From assembly GCF_000737245.1 (NCBI RefSeq), contig NZ_JPQU01000018.1, positions 1-64,000 of the forward strand: 64,000 nucleotides of DNA, in the 5' to 3' direction. Source of the DNA: Pseudomonas syringae (GTDB lineage Bacteria > Pseudomonadota > Gammaproteobacteria > Pseudomonadales > Pseudomonadaceae). The notes beneath the pieces are model-generated. The model was not told the DNA's origin and did no database searches. It saw only the letters and a list, made by a program, of their open reading frames with translations. The position numbers and the translations under genes are program-made. Below are positions 1 to 10,158 of the stretch, one piece after another (the first letter of the stretch is position 1; each line of letters begins with the position of its first letter).

Positions 1-9
1 CCATAGCCT

Positions 10-101
10 TGTGGGAGCAAGCTTGCTTGCGAAGGCAGTATTTCAGGCCCTGATGATCTGACGGATGTGCTGACCCCTTCGCGAGCAAGCTCGCTCCCAC
101 A
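10..101. repeat. REP/REPIN-like inverted repeat
   Basis: Two inverted arms, GTGGGAGCAAGC.. and ..GCTCGCTCCCAC, about 45 bases apart with GCGAAGG/CCTTCGC inner segments. This is the common Pseudomonas intergenic REP doublet. It lies beyond the 3' end of chpC. Confidence 0.75.
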
Positions 102-188
102 AATGACTAGCGGTGTGACTGAAAAATGCAACCTCTGTGGAAACTGCCGAAGGCTGCGAACCACGGGATGTTCGGCAGAGCGCTATCG

Positions 189-224
189 CTATTCGGCTCA
201 TAACCTGAGCCGAATAGCCGTTTT
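189..224 (+). terminator. Hairpin, probable terminator
   Basis: A perfect 12-bp stem (CTATTCGGCTCA / TGAGCCGAATAG) with a 5-base loop is followed by CCGTTTT on the plus strand. It could end a plus-strand transcript entering from outside the window; no plus-strand gene is visible here. Apart from this and the REP, bases 1-278 hold no gene I can support. Confidence 0.5.
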
Positions 225-278
225 AATCGGCTCACGCCAAATTCTGTAGGAGCCAATTGTAGGAGCATCAGATTTGAG

Positions 279-746
279 CTACACCAACCCCGCCTCCACC
301 AACCACTGCTCAAACTTCACCAGATCAGGAATTTTGGCGACGGTTTCGCCCACCTGCACCGCCGCCAGTTCCAGCTCGGCCAAGGGTACGTCGACGTAGC
401 TGAGCTGGTTGTCGACCTTGCACGAGCGCGGGATACCCTGGATCAGCAGGGCGATGAATTTCAGGTTGTCGCGGCCGCCCAAGGCGTTGAGGACCACGAT
501 GCGCGCGCGGCCGCCCACTCGAGCCCGGGCACCGCAGGCGGCTTCGAAGCTGAGTAGCGGCAGGCTGTGCTGGCGCCAGCTGATCTGGCCCAGATACCAC
601 TGCGGCGCGCCCGGTTCGGCGCTGCAATCCTGATAGTCGATGAGTTCGGCAACCGCCACGTTGGGTAGCAGCAGGTTGCGATCGTCCAGCGGCAGAATCA
701 GCCCCGTCAGGGTCGCCAAATGGCTTGAGCGAGCGGCGTTAGGCAT
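279..746 (-). CDS. chpC: CheW-like chemotaxis adaptor ChpC
   Basis: 155-residue CheW-fold protein and last gene of the Pil-Chp cluster. CheW-like adaptors couple receptors to the CheA-type kinase ChpA in the cytoplasm. I chose the start MPNAARSSHL because its ATG overlaps the chpA stop by 8 bases (ATGCCTAA), implying translational coupling; an upstream in-frame ATG at 776 lies inside chpA and is less likely. The body shows CheW-type segments (LILPLDDRNLLLPNVAVAEL near the start, LGQISWRQHSLPLLSFE in the middle). Family and position match P. aeruginosa ChpC, which is accessory for twitching. Confidence 0.85.
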   Translation of the reverse strand: MPNAARSSHLATLTGLILPLDDRNLLLPNVAVAELIDYQDCSAEPGAPQWYLGQISWRQHSLPLLSFEAACGARARVGGRARIVVLNALGGRDNLKFIALLIQGIPRSCKVDNQLSYVDVPLAELELAAVQVGETVAKIPDLVKFEQWLVEAGLV

Positions 747-3700
747 TGGCCTGGCTCCAATGGGCGATGCTTTCAAGCAGCATCGACTCCTGATACGGCT
801 TGCTCAGGTATTGGTTGACGCCAACCGCCATGGCCCGGTCGCGGTGTTTCTGGCCGGAGCGGGAGGTGATCATGATGATCGGCAGATCCTTGAGTAGTGG
901 GTCAGCGCGGACCTGGCTGGCGACTTCGAAGCCATCCATGCGCGGCATTTCGATGTCCAGCAGCATGATGTCAGGCACTCGATCCTGAAGCAGCGCCATG
1001 GCGTCTACCCCATCCTTGGCGGTCAGGACCGTCATCCCGTTGCGCTCCAGCAGGCGGCTGGTCACTTTGCGTACCGTAATCGAATCGTCTACCACCATCA
1101 CCAGCAATGGTCGGGCCTGCTCGGCTTCGCTGTAAGCAGGCGTGACCACCCCCGAGGCCTGCTGCGCCATCAGCCGACTGTGCAGCAAGCGAATATGCGC
1201 CAGCAGGTCGAGAATCAGCACCACTCGACCATCGCCGAGGATGGTCGCCCCGGAAATACCCTGAACCCGGGCAAACTGTGGGCCGAGGCTTTTCACCACG
1301 ATCTCCCGGGAGCCCGCCAGCGCATCGACCTGCACCGCAACCCATTGGTCTTGAACATGCACCAACAGCACTGGCAACGGCTGGGTCTGGCCGATCAGTT
1401 TCGGCGGCTGACTATTGTTGAGCAGCTCACCCAGATACCGCAGCTCGTAACTGCGCTCACCGTATTGATAACGCGGCGGCGACGCCTGGTAGCAAGCTTC
1501 CAGTTCGTTGGGCAAAACCCGCACGATGCCTTCGACGGTGTTGAGCGGCACGGCGTATTGCTCCTCGCCGCACTGGACCATCAGCGCCCGGTTGACTGAC
1601 ACCGAGAACGGCAGGCGAATCCGGAACAACGCGCCCTGCCCCGGCACCGATTCGATGACCATGGTGCCGCCCAGTTGCTTGACCTCGGCGTGCACCACAT
1701 CCATGCCAATGCCGCGCCCGGAAATCTGCGTAATGGTTTCTGCCGTGGAAAACCCGGGGGCCAGAATGAACTGCAAGGTTTCATGATCGCTTGGGTTGGC
1801 ATCGGGGCCGATCATGCCGCGTTTGCGAGCTTTGCGGCGCACGACGTCCAGATCGATACCGGCACCGTCATCGGTCATTTCGATGACGATATCAGCGCCT
1901 TCGTGCTTCAGATCCAGGGTGATGCTGCCCACCTCCGGTTTGCCTGCCGCCAAACGCTTTTCAGTGCTTTCCAGACCGTGGTCGATGGCGTTGCGCAGCA
2001 TGTGTTCCAAGGGCGCGACCATGCGCTCAAGCACGCTGCGGTCCATCTCACCTTCGGCGTTGCCCACCTCAAAGTGGACTTTTTTGTGCAACTCGCCGGA
2101 CACCTGCCGCACGATGCGCTGGAGTCGCGGCACCATGCGTTCGAACGGCACCATACGGGTGCGCATCAAGCGTTCCTGCAGATCAGTATTGACCCGGGCC
2201 TGTTGCAGTAGCAGGGTCTGGGCGTCGCTGGCCCGGCTGTCGAGGGTTTCCTTGAGGTCCATGAGGTCGGACGCAGACTCGAACAGCGCTCGGGACAACT
2301 GCTGCAACTGCGAATGGCGATCCATTTCCAGCGGATCGAAATCTTCATAACCTAGCCGCTCAGCCTGCACCTGTTCACGGCTGAGGATGCTGCCCTGGGT
2401 TTCCATGTCCAGACGTCGCAACTGATCGCGCATCCGTTCGATGGTGGTGGCCATTTCCGCCAGGGTGCCTTCGGCATCAAGCACCTGCTGCTCGATGCGC
2501 CCGCGGAAGATCGAGGTTTCCCCCGCAAGGTTCACCAGCGTCTCCAGCTCTTCGCCAGGCACCTTGACCATCTCGGTGGCTGAACGCTCGGCCTCGGTGT
2601 CGGACACCGTTTTTGGCTCAATTGCCGCTTCAGGCGCTGGCGGAACAGGCACCGGCACCGGCACTGGCGTCTCTACTTCAGCCACCGGCGCGGACGCAGG
2701 GTCGGCCTGTTTGCGGATGCTTTCGATCAACAGCTCGGCGCTGGGCATGGGCTTGTCGGCGCGCACGGCATCCAGCATGTCAGCCAGCAGGTCATGGCCG
2801 CTTTGCAACAGGCTGATCATCAGTGGATGCGGGCGCAGCACTCCGGCTGACAGGCCTTCATAAAGCGATTCAAGTTCGTGGGCCAGGTCGCCAATCGGGG
2901 CGATTTCAACCATGCGTGCGCCACCTTTGAGGGTGTGCAGGTCGCGCAGCAGATTTTCCACTTCCAGCAGGTTATCGGGTTCAGCCTGCCAGCGCGCCAT
3001 GGCGGCGCCAGAGCTTTCTATGATGTCGAAGCCTTCCTCGAGGAAGATTTCCAGTAGCTCGGTATCTGGCCCATCAGCCTGTGGCCTGGAAGTCTCGACA
3101 TCGGGGTCCAGCTCGCTGGCAAGATTCGGGGAGCTGCCCAGCCGTACTTCGTTGATGGCCGCGATCAGTTCGGTCGGATCATCCAGAGCCTGCTTGTTGT
3201 GCAACTGTTCAAGCATCTGTGCCAGCTGATCGTGGCTGCTGATCAACAGCGCAGCCAGTTCTGGCGAATAGCTGTAACGACGGTCAGTCAGCCCTTCATA
3301 CAAGGCTTCCAGCTCATGGGCCAGATCGCCCACCGGCCCGATTTCTGCCATGCGCGCGCCACCTTTGAGGGTGTGCAGATCCCGCTGCAATGACGGTAGA
3401 GGCAAGGTGCTGTCCGGCTCATCGAACCAGCGCTGTAAGGCTTGCCCGGCGCTGTCGAGGATATCCACTGCTTCTTCGAGGAAGATCTCGACGATCTCGT
3501 CATCCAGCGTGTTCCAGTCCAACTCAACGGCCTGACGATGACTCAACTGCGCGGTGGCCTCGGCGAGATCGGTAATGCTCTGCGCCTGGCTGCCGTCGCT
3601 TTTGATCAGCCCGGTGGCGGATGGGTCCAAGGCTTGATCAAGCAGCTCACGCAAGGCCTGAACCCGCTCGGGCCGCGCCTGGACTTCCTGCCCCGCCGCC

Positions 3701-6700
3701 ACTTGATCGAGCATGTTGATCAGCGCTTCGTGGGCATGTTCGACCTCATCAAAAAACACCTCGCTGACCGCCAGACTGCTTTCTTCCACAGCGCCATACA
3801 GGTCGAGCAGCGCCTCGCACAGCTCGTCCACTTGCGGCAGATCAGCCAGATGCGCGCCGTGGCCCAGGGTGGTCAGTTCATCCAGTAGCGCCGTGAGTTC
3901 CTGACGCTTACCGGGATGCTCGCGCCAGCGTTTCAACAGGCTTTCGGCATCCAGCAGGATGTCCATGCCTTCGGCGAGGAAGCTCTCGATCAACTGCGGG
4001 TTACGCTTGATGCGCAGCCCGTTGTTCGATGCGCTGAGCACCGCCGCCAAACGCTCTTGCAGCAGAGCATTAGCGGCTTCGATCAATTTCGATGCGCCAG
4101 GGATCGGTCCCAGCGGATGGCTTGATAGCTGCGCCAGCCCTTTGAGAAACAGAGGCTCGGCACTGCGCAGCAACTTCAGTTCCGGCTGACTCAGGGCGAT
4201 CGTGTGCGCTTTGTATTCACGCACCAACTGATCAAGAGGGCTGGCCAGTTCGACGAGGGGTGTCACGCCCGCCATGGAAGCACTACCTTTGAGGGTATGC
4301 AGCGCGCGTAGGAGTTCATCACTGATGGCGGGCGAAGGATCCTGCGCGCTGCCATCCAGAAAGCGCTTGAGGCTGTCGAGATGACTCAAGGCTTCCTGAC
4401 GGAAAATCTCCAGCAGATGTGGGTCGAGTTCTTCGTCTTCATCACCGGCAGCGGGCGTTGCAAATGTCAGGGCACCTTGACCCTTGGCCAGCGCATGAGC
4501 GCGGGCGGCGAGCAGGTCTACATCGTCACGCTGGTGCTGAGCGCCCTCGGCAAAGTCCTTGATGATGTCCGGGAGCAACAGCAGCACTTCATTGAGCAAC
4601 TGCTGAACATCCGCGTTGGGTTCAACGCTTTTTTCCAGCACCCGGTTGAGCAGGTTTTCCACCGCCCAGGCCAGCTCGCCCAGAATCAGCGCGCGCACCA
4701 TCCGGCCACTGCCCTTGAGGGTGTGAAAGGCACGACGAATTTCAGTCAGCGCAGTGGTGTTGCAACGTGCGTCGGTGAGCGAGCCGATCCATTGCGGCAG
4801 GTATTCGTGCAGCGCCGCCAGCACTTCTTCGGTTTCTTCGAGGAAGACTTCCAGCAGCTCGTCATCCACCCCTTCTTCATCGGCCGGAGGCGGCAGCAAA
4901 CTGGCGGGCATGTGGCGCGCTGGCGGGTTGACGGCGCTGACTGGACTGGCCAACACGTCGGCGATGGTTTGCGCCGGGCTGATCAGTGCGTTGCGGGCTT
5001 TCAGCTCAAGAATTTCGTCCTGGCTGATGACTTCATCCAGCAGCGGCACTTCCTGCGCATCCAGGATGGGAGAATAGCCAAGCCGCGCCAGGCTCTCCTG
5101 CGCCATGTCCAGCACCTGCTCGCCTGGCGCCTCATGGTCTTCGCCCATGCGCTCCAGGTAATACTCGATGCCGGTGATGGTGTCAGCCAGGCTGTCGAGC
5201 TGGGTCCAGGCCGGGCGGGTTTCGTCAACCAGCAGGTGTTCGTGAATGTATTCGTTGCAGGCGGCCAGCAGGCTCGCGGCACGAGCCAGCGGGATCATCG
5301 CCAGTGCCCCGCGCACTTGTACCAGTAACGCGGACAGCGGCTCCAGACGTTGGCGGTCCCATTCGCCGTCAATGTAATCGATGATCACATCCTTGGCCTG
5401 CTGCAGCACGACTCGGGCCTCACGGATCACCAGCTGGTGGATCTGCGTCAGGTCGGTGGTAGGCAAGCGGCTTTCTTCACGGCCGGCGGGTTCGACGGTG
5501 CCAACCATGCCGGCCAGCGTTGCCTCCACATAAAGCAGCGCTCCGGCGACGTCCATCAGCGCCGCATCGCTGGGCTCGCGCTGGCCCTGGGCCAAGCCCT
5601 GGACCACCGCCAGTTGATCGATGATGACCTTGCGTGGCTGGCCGAAACCCAAGACCGCCAGGGTATCGGCGATTTGCCGCAACGGTGGCAGCAGCCCGTT
5701 CAGCTCGCTGACCGAGTGGCGGTCGCCGCGAACAAATACATCCAGACGCTCTTTGACCCGCACCAGTTCTTCACACAAGGCCGTGATCACCGAGCGCATG
5801 GCATCGCGATCGGGCCCTTCAATGCTTTCTCGTTCCTGTTTGGGCAGCGAGGTGTCAGGCAGTGCTTCGTCCAGCCCGTACTGGTCTTTAAGGTCGACCA
5901 TGCGCGGCGCAAGGCTGTCGGATTTGGCAATATAAAACAGCAGGCTTTTCAGCAGCTCATCGGGGGCGGGCTGGTTGATACCCGCGATGCCTTGCTCCAG
6001 CAGTCGTTTGAGCTCCTTGTCGGCATCCTTGAACAGGCTGCGCAAGGCCGGGCTGTTGGTGAAATTGCCATTGACCATGGTTTCAACCAGCGCCGAAGCG
6101 ATCTGCCACAACGGTCCCAGCGGAGCGTCATCGCAGAGTTGTTCGAGCCTGGCGAAGACTTTGCCCATGTAGCCCAATTGCGCCTGCACATCTTGCTCGC
6201 GCAACAGGCCCACCAGTGCCGCTTGCAACGTTTGCCGCAATCTACGCAGCAAGGCGGGAAGCTCAGGGTTGTCGCGGCGTTCAAGCTCTTGAGCATCCAG
6301 GGCTGGCACGCTGAGCAGCTGCGGGGCAAACAGGCTGGTTTCCGAGAGCAGGCTTTCACCACGGGCACTGCGCAAGTCGTTGAGCAAGGGCAATACCACC
6401 AGCGGCAAGTCCCTGCGAGCTGAATGGATGCGGTCCAGGTAGACCGGCAGTTGCGTTAGTGCCTGAGTCAGCAGTTGCTCGGCCTCGGCTTGCTGACCGA
6501 CGCGGTCCTGCTGCAAGGCCAGCGCCAGTTGCTCAATTTCCTCGGCCAGCAATGCTGCGCCGTAGAACTCGATCATCTGCAGGCTGCCATGCACCTGATG
6601 CACGTAGTCCAGGCACTCATCCATCGCCGCGTTATCACGGGGATCGGCAATGAACGCCTCAAGGGCGTGGCGGGCCTGCTTGAGGGTCTCGGCGATTTCG

Positions 6701-6744
6701 CCTTTGACCCACTCCAGCGCTACGTAATCGTGCCGATCAACCAT
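739..6744 (-). CDS. chpA: Hybrid chemosensory histidine kinase ChpA
   Basis: 2001-residue CheA-like hybrid kinase of the type IV pilus (twitching) chemosensory system. It has an N-terminal Hpt-like segment with His52 (VHQVHGS), four canonical Hpt motifs HTLKG at His674, His816, His1124 and His1270, then a proline-rich linker, a CheA dimerisation/ATPase region with N-box LRNAIDHGLES near 1580, a CheW-like domain, and a C-terminal receiver with phospho-acceptor Asp1930 (LLDIEMPRMDG) and Lys in YLSKPY. P. aeruginosa ChpA is longer (about 2470 residues, eight Xpt domains), so this one is a shorter version. It follows pilJ directly; the pilK methyltransferase gene found there in P. aeruginosa is missing and a REP sits in the gap. 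Confidence 0.95.
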   Translation of the reverse strand: MVDRHDYVALEWVKGEIAETLKQARHALEAFIADPRDNAAMDECLDYVHQVHGSLQMIEFYGAALLAEEIEQLALALQQDRVGQQAEAEQLLTQALTQLPVYLDRIHSARRDLPLVVLPLLNDLRSARGESLLSETSLFAPQLLSVPALDAQELERRDNPELPALLRRLRQTLQAALVGLLREQDVQAQLGYMGKVFARLEQLCDDAPLGPLWQIASALVETMVNGNFTNSPALRSLFKDADKELKRLLEQGIAGINQPAPDELLKSLLFYIAKSDSLAPRMVDLKDQYGLDEALPDTSLPKQERESIEGPDRDAMRSVITALCEELVRVKERLDVFVRGDRHSVSELNGLLPPLRQIADTLAVLGFGQPRKVIIDQLAVVQGLAQGQREPSDAALMDVAGALLYVEATLAGMVGTVEPAGREESRLPTTDLTQIHQLVIREARVVLQQAKDVIIDYIDGEWDRQRLEPLSALLVQVRGALAMIPLARAASLLAACNEYIHEHLLVDETRPAWTQLDSLADTITGIEYYLERMGEDHEAPGEQVLDMAQESLARLGYSPILDAQEVPLLDEVISQDEILELKARNALISPAQTIADVLASPVSAVNPPARHMPASLLPPPADEEGVDDELLEVFLEETEEVLAALHEYLPQWIGSLTDARCNTTALTEIRRAFHTLKGSGRMVRALILGELAWAVENLLNRVLEKSVEPNADVQQLLNEVLLLLPDIIKDFAEGAQHQRDDVDLLAARAHALAKGQGALTFATPAAGDEDEELDPHLLEIFRQEALSHLDSLKRFLDGSAQDPSPAISDELLRALHTLKGSASMAGVTPLVELASPLDQLVREYKAHTIALSQPELKLLRSAEPLFLKGLAQLSSHPLGPIPGASKLIEAANALLQERLAAVLSASNNGLRIKRNPQLIESFLAEGMDILLDAESLLKRWREHPGKRQELTALLDELTTLGHGAHLADLPQVDELCEALLDLYGAVEESSLAVSEVFFDEVEHAHEALINMLDQVAAGQEVQARPERVQALRELLDQALDPSATGLIKSDGSQAQSITDLAEATAQLSHRQAVELDWNTLDDEIVEIFLEEAVDILDSAGQALQRWFDEPDSTLPLPSLQRDLHTLKGGARMAEIGPVGDLAHELEALYEGLTDRRYSYSPELAALLISSHDQLAQMLEQLHNKQALDDPTELIAAINEVRLGSSPNLASELDPDVETSRPQADGPDTELLEIFLEEGFDIIESSGAAMARWQAEPDNLLEVENLLRDLHTLKGGARMVEIAPIGDLAHELESLYEGLSAGVLRPHPLMISLLQSGHDLLADMLDAVRADKPMPSAELLIESIRKQADPASAPVAEVETPVPVPVPVPPAPEAAIEPKTVSDTEAERSATEMVKVPGEELETLVNLAGETSIFRGRIEQQVLDAEGTLAEMATTIERMRDQLRRLDMETQGSILSREQVQAERLGYEDFDPLEMDRHSQLQQLSRALFESASDLMDLKETLDSRASDAQTLLLQQARVNTDLQERLMRTRMVPFERMVPRLQRIVRQVSGELHKKVHFEVGNAEGEMDRSVLERMVAPLEHMLRNAIDHGLESTEKRLAAGKPEVGSITLDLKHEGADIVIEMTDDGAGIDLDVVRRKARKRGMIGPDANPSDHETLQFILAPGFSTAETITQISGRGIGMDVVHAEVKQLGGTMVIESVPGQGALFRIRLPFSVSVNRALMVQCGEEQYAVPLNTVEGIVRVLPNELEACYQASPPRYQYGERSYELRYLGELLNNSQPPKLIGQTQPLPVLLVHVQDQWVAVQVDALAGSREIVVKSLGPQFARVQGISGATILGDGRVVLILDLLAHIRLLHSRLMAQQASGVVTPAYSEAEQARPLLVMVVDDSITVRKVTSRLLERNGMTVLTAKDGVDAMALLQDRVPDIMLLDIEMPRMDGFEVASQVRADPLLKDLPIIMITSRSGQKHRDRAMAVGVNQYLSKPYQESMLLESIAHWSQANA

Positions 6745-6813
6745 GACGATTCAAATCCCCGACTCGTTTGGTTCTGCTGCCTGCTTGTGCGCCGAAAGAG
6801 GAATAAATTTCCC

Positions 6814-6900
6814 GTAGGAGCGCGCTTGCCCGCGATTCGATTTCAAAGCTGGCACGTTTGTCGCCTGCGAGATGGTCATCGCGGGCAAGCGCGCTCCTAC
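6814..6900. repeat. REP/REPIN-like inverted repeat (GTAGGAGCGCGC type)
   Basis: Near-perfect inverted arms GTAGGAGCGCGCTTGCCCGC and GCGGGCAAGCGCGCTCCTAC separated by about 45 bases. It occupies the chpA-pilJ gap where pilK would lie in P. aeruginosa. Confidence 0.8.
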
Positions 6901-6938
6901 GGGTGCTGTATTTGCGGGCGCTGTACATTTTTTGAACA

Positions 6939-8981
6939 TTAGCCGTGGTCCCGTGACGACGGCAAGGTGAAGCCCGATACCGAGCGACGCATTGCGCTGG
7001 CCATCTTCGCCAGGTTGCCCATGCTGCGTGCGGTAGCGGCGGTTCCCGAGGTGGTTTGCGAGGTGGTCTGCTGAATCACGGTCATGGTCTGGGAAATCTG
7101 CTCGCCCAGGTCCGCCTGTTGCTGCGCGGCATTGGTGATGCTCTGGATCAGCGCCGCCAGCACTTTGGAGACACCTTCGATTTCCTCCAGCGCTACCCCG
7201 GCGTCTTGCGCCAGACGGGCGCCGCGCACCACTTCGGTGGTGGTCTGCTCCATGGAGATGACCGCCTCGTTGGTGTCGTTCTGGATGGCCCGCACCAGCG
7301 TCTCGATCTGTTTGGTGGCCGAGGATGAACGTTCGGCCAACCGCTGCACTTCATCCGCCACCACGGCAAAACCACGCCCCGCATCACCGGCCATGGAGGC
7401 CTGGATCGCCGCGTTCAGGGCCAGAATATTGGTCTGATCGGCAATGTCATCGATCAGGCTGACGATATCGCCAATCTCCTGAGACGACTCGCCAAGACGC
7501 TTGATGCGTTTGGAGGTGTCCTGAATCTGCTCGCGAATGTTGTCCATGCCATTGATGGTGTTATGCACCACCTCGTTGCCTTTGTTGGCGATGGTCACCG
7601 AACGCTCGGCCACCGAGGAGGACTCGCGGGCGTTGGCCGACACCAGGTCAATGGAGCCCGTCATGCGGTTGATGGCGGTGGACGCGGCGGCAATCTGCAA
7701 CGCCTGATGCTCGGAGGCTGCGGCCAGCTGGGTGGCGGTCGTCTGAGTATCTTTGACCGCACCGAACACCTGCTCGGCAGTCAGGTTGATGGTCGTCACC
7801 AGCTCGCGCAACTGGTCGATGGAGTAATTGATGGAGTCAGCAATGGCACCGGTGAAATCTTCCGTCACCGACGCGGCAACCGTCAGGTCACCGTCGGCGA
7901 GGTTTTCGATTTCATCGAGCAGACGCATGATCGCGTTCTGATTGCGCTCGTTCTTCTCAGCGGTCTCGCGCAGCTGCCGGTTGGTTTCGCGCACCATCAC
8001 CAGGCCGATGAGGATGATCGACATCAGGGCCAGCAAGCCCAGCACATAGCCGCCGATGGTGTTGGATGAGCGAGCGCTGGCCAGATGTTCGAGCCGGTTG
8101 GCCAGTATCGAAGTTTCGTCCAGCAGGGTCTGCGAGCTGTTGAAGATGTTGCTCGCGGATTCCCGAACCTGAAAAAGCTCAGGGGATGTTTCGAGAATTT
8201 CATCCACCGAACCGGACACGAACTGGAACAGCTCGGCGATTTCCGCAAGCCGCGCTCGGGCATCCGGATCGTCGACCTGGGCGATGCGCATCGTCACGTT
8301 GCCCTCAAGCATGCCGCTCAGCACCCGCCCGAACTGACTGGCGTCGCGCCCGAACGTATCGGCCGCCTGCACGGCCGTGTCATCGCCCGACAGCACTTTG
8401 TTGACCGAGCCGAGAATCCGTTCAGCGAGCAGCGACTGACGCTGAGCCACCGCCACTTGGCTGGCAGGGGCGCGGCTTTGCAGCAGAATCTCAACGACTT
8501 TCTCGTACTCCACCTGTAACTGTGGAATCGTTTCCGCCAGGGTTGCCGCTACCTGATGCAGCGACAGCACGGTTTGCTCGGTGGCGAGAATCACGTCCGT
8601 ACTTTTGCGCAGCGCTTCCCAATCAGCCTGCACCGCCTGCAACTCGTCGCGCACAGCCAGTGGCGCTGGCGGCAGGCCGGTGGCTTTGTCGCCCTTGCGC
8701 AGGAAACCCCAGCGCATGTCGAAATCGTTACGCGCATCGGCCAGCAACTTGAAGGCCTGAGGCTTGCCAGCGGCGGCCTCAGTGGCGTTCTTGGCGATCC
8801 GTTGCGACAACACGCGCAACTCGCCCGCGTGACCGATGTATTGCTTGTCGTAGGTCGATTGAGTGTTGAGGTAAGCGAAATTGACGAACAGCAATATGAT
8901 GAAAACAATCAGCGCGACGAACAGCACAAGGATCTGCGAGCGACTGCGTGCGCCTTCCAGTGACTTGCCTGGCTTACTCAT
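6939..8981 (-). CDS. pilJ: Type IV pilus methyl-accepting chemoreceptor PilJ
   Basis: 680-residue inner-membrane chemoreceptor feeding the Pil-Chp kinase. TM1 is residues 17-38 ([20 protein letters not shown]), then a periplasmic helical sensor region to about 305, TM2 about 310-332 ([17 protein letters not shown]), HAMP-like linker, and a cytoplasmic signalling domain with the hairpin tip [18 protein letters not shown] followed by [16 protein letters not shown]. The tip carries the PilJ-type [15 protein letters not shown], not the usual [13 protein letters not shown]. Lies between pilI and chpA on the same strand. Confidence 0.95.
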   Translation of the reverse strand: MSKPGKSLEGARSRSQILVLFVALIVFIILLFVNFAYLNTQSTYDKQYIGHAGELRVLSQRIAKNATEAAAGKPQAFKLLADARNDFDMRWGFLRKGDKATGLPPAPLAVRDELQAVQADWEALRKSTDVILATEQTVLSLHQVAATLAETIPQLQVEYEKVVEILLQSRAPASQVAVAQRQSLLAERILGSVNKVLSGDDTAVQAADTFGRDASQFGRVLSGMLEGNVTMRIAQVDDPDARARLAEIAELFQFVSGSVDEILETSPELFQVRESASNIFNSSQTLLDETSILANRLEHLASARSSNTIGGYVLGLLALMSIILIGLVMVRETNRQLRETAEKNERNQNAIMRLLDEIENLADGDLTVAASVTEDFTGAIADSINYSIDQLRELVTTINLTAEQVFGAVKDTQTTATQLAAASEHQALQIAAASTAINRMTGSIDLVSANARESSSVAERSVTIANKGNEVVHNTINGMDNIREQIQDTSKRIKRLGESSQEIGDIVSLIDDIADQTNILALNAAIQASMAGDAGRGFAVVADEVQRLAERSSSATKQIETLVRAIQNDTNEAVISMEQTTTEVVRGARLAQDAGVALEEIEGVSKVLAALIQSITNAAQQQADLGEQISQTMTVIQQTTSQTTSGTAATARSMGNLAKMASAMRRSVSGFTLPSSRDHG

Positions 8982-9051
8982 GAATCAGGCCCCTGTATGA
9001 ACTAGCCGATGGCTTATCCAAAAAACAAAAAAACCAGCGCCTGGCGCCAAA

Positions 9052-9147
9052 CCTGTGGGAGCGAATTCATTCGCGAAAGGACGGCTAAATCCTATGCATT
9101 TGTCTTGCCTGGAATGCCGTCTTCGCGAATGAATTCGCTCCCACAGG
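9052..9147. repeat. REP/REPIN-like inverted repeat (GTGGGAGCGAATTC type)
   Basis: Arms CCTGTGGGAGCGAATTCATT and AATGAATTCGCTCCCACAGG face each other across about 55 bases in the pilJ-pilI gap. It may act as an intercistronic hairpin inside the operon. Confidence 0.8.
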
Positions 9148-9193
9148 TCCAAGGCAGCCGGCTCACCCAAGCCGTTGGCAGATAAAGTTTCGT

Positions 9194-9733
9194 TCAAAGT
9201 GCTACGTCCATGAAGCCTGGCGATTGCGCCAGCGCTGCGGGACTGAAGACCAGCCAGGCTTGTTCTCGCAGGAATTGCCCGCGAATGAACGGGGTGATGC
9301 GCTCTGCGGGCTCGCTGGCTTGATGCGGCATCAGGCTGATCTGGCTGAAATGCTGCAAACCAAGCACCTCATCAACCATCAGCCCGGCGAAGACATCCTG
9401 ATGATCCACCACCAGGACGCGACGCTGTTTGCGCACCGGCGAGAGTTCGTCACCGAAGAAGCTGCACAGGTCCATGATCGGCAGCAGTCGGCCGCGCAGG
9501 TTGGCAACGCCCCTGACCCAGGGCTTGACCCCTGGCAGCACGGCATAACGCGGTTCATGAAGGATCTCGCTGATTTCACCCATGGGCGCCACGTAGCAAC
9601 GCTCGCCCATGCGGAAACCGATACCGCTCCAGTCCTGCTGGCGGGTTTCCTGAAAAGGCAGGCCCGCCGCTAGCGCCCGACAGCGTTTATCGATGTCGAA
9701 CAACAACTGGAAGGCAGTTTGCGACTCAGCCAT
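9194..9733 (-). CDS. pilI: CheW-like twitching motility protein PilI
   Basis: 179-residue CheW-domain adaptor linking PilJ to ChpA. Recognisable CheW features are GERCYVAPMGEISEILHEP followed by PGVKPWVRGVANLRGRLLPI, the conserved region that binds receptor and kinase. The start MAESQTAFQ lies 13 bases downstream of pilH, so the genes are probably co-transcribed. Length matches P. aeruginosa PilI (178 residues). Distinguished from ChpC by its place next to pilH and the RGVANLRGRLLPIMDL block. Confidence 0.93.
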   Translation of the reverse strand: MAESQTAFQLLFDIDKRCRALAAGLPFQETRQQDWSGIGFRMGERCYVAPMGEISEILHEPRYAVLPGVKPWVRGVANLRGRLLPIMDLCSFFGDELSPVRKQRRVLVVDHQDVFAGLMVDEVLGLQHFSQISLMPHQASEPAERITPFIRGQFLREQAWLVFSPAALAQSPGFMDVAL

Positions 9734-9746
9734 GACAAACCGGCGA

Positions 9747-10112
9747 TCAGCCGGCGAGTACCGCGTTCAGGGTTTTCATCAGGGTTTCTTCGTCCACCGG
9801 TTTGGTCAGGTAGTCCCGTGCGCCCTGGCGTTTGCCCCAGACTTTGTCAGTTTCCTGATCCTTGGTGGTGATCATGATCACCGGGATCATGTTGGTGTCC
9901 GCATCCTTGGTCAACTGGCGGGTCGCCTGAAAACCGTTGAGGCCGGGCATGACGATGTCCATCAATACCGCGTCGGGCTTTTCCTGGCGGGCCAGGGCAA
10001 CGCCGTCCGCCCCGTTTTCGGCCTTGAGAACTTCATGACCATGCTTTTCCAGCATGCCGGTCAATTTGTACATTTCAGTCGGCGAGTCGTCGACGATCAG
10101 GATTCGAGCCAT
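9747..10112 (-). CDS. pilH: Twitching motility response regulator PilH
   Basis: 121-residue stand-alone CheY-like receiver, one of two phosphate acceptors of ChpA; in P. aeruginosa PilH dampens or redirects signalling relative to PilG. Acidic pair Asp8-Asp9, phospho-acceptor Asp52 (AVLMDIVMPG) and conserved Lys104 (YLTKP) are present. I chose MARILIVDDSP as start, giving exactly the P. aeruginosa length; an in-frame ATG four codons upstream (10124) is an alternative. It lies 46 bases below pilG. Confidence 0.95.
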   Translation of the reverse strand: MARILIVDDSPTEMYKLTGMLEKHGHEVLKAENGADGVALARQEKPDAVLMDIVMPGLNGFQATRQLTKDADTNMIPVIMITTKDQETDKVWGKRQGARDYLTKPVDEETLMKTLNAVLAG

Positions 10113-10158
10113 GGTGTTCCCCATAAGGATGGATGCCCGCTACCTTTCAGGGCGAGCA

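Noticed and set aside
4381..6423. Long plus-strand open frames (315 and 357 codons) opposite chpA
   Set aside because: They are antisense shadows of a high-GC gene with clear Hpt motifs on the minus strand; their translations show no family features.
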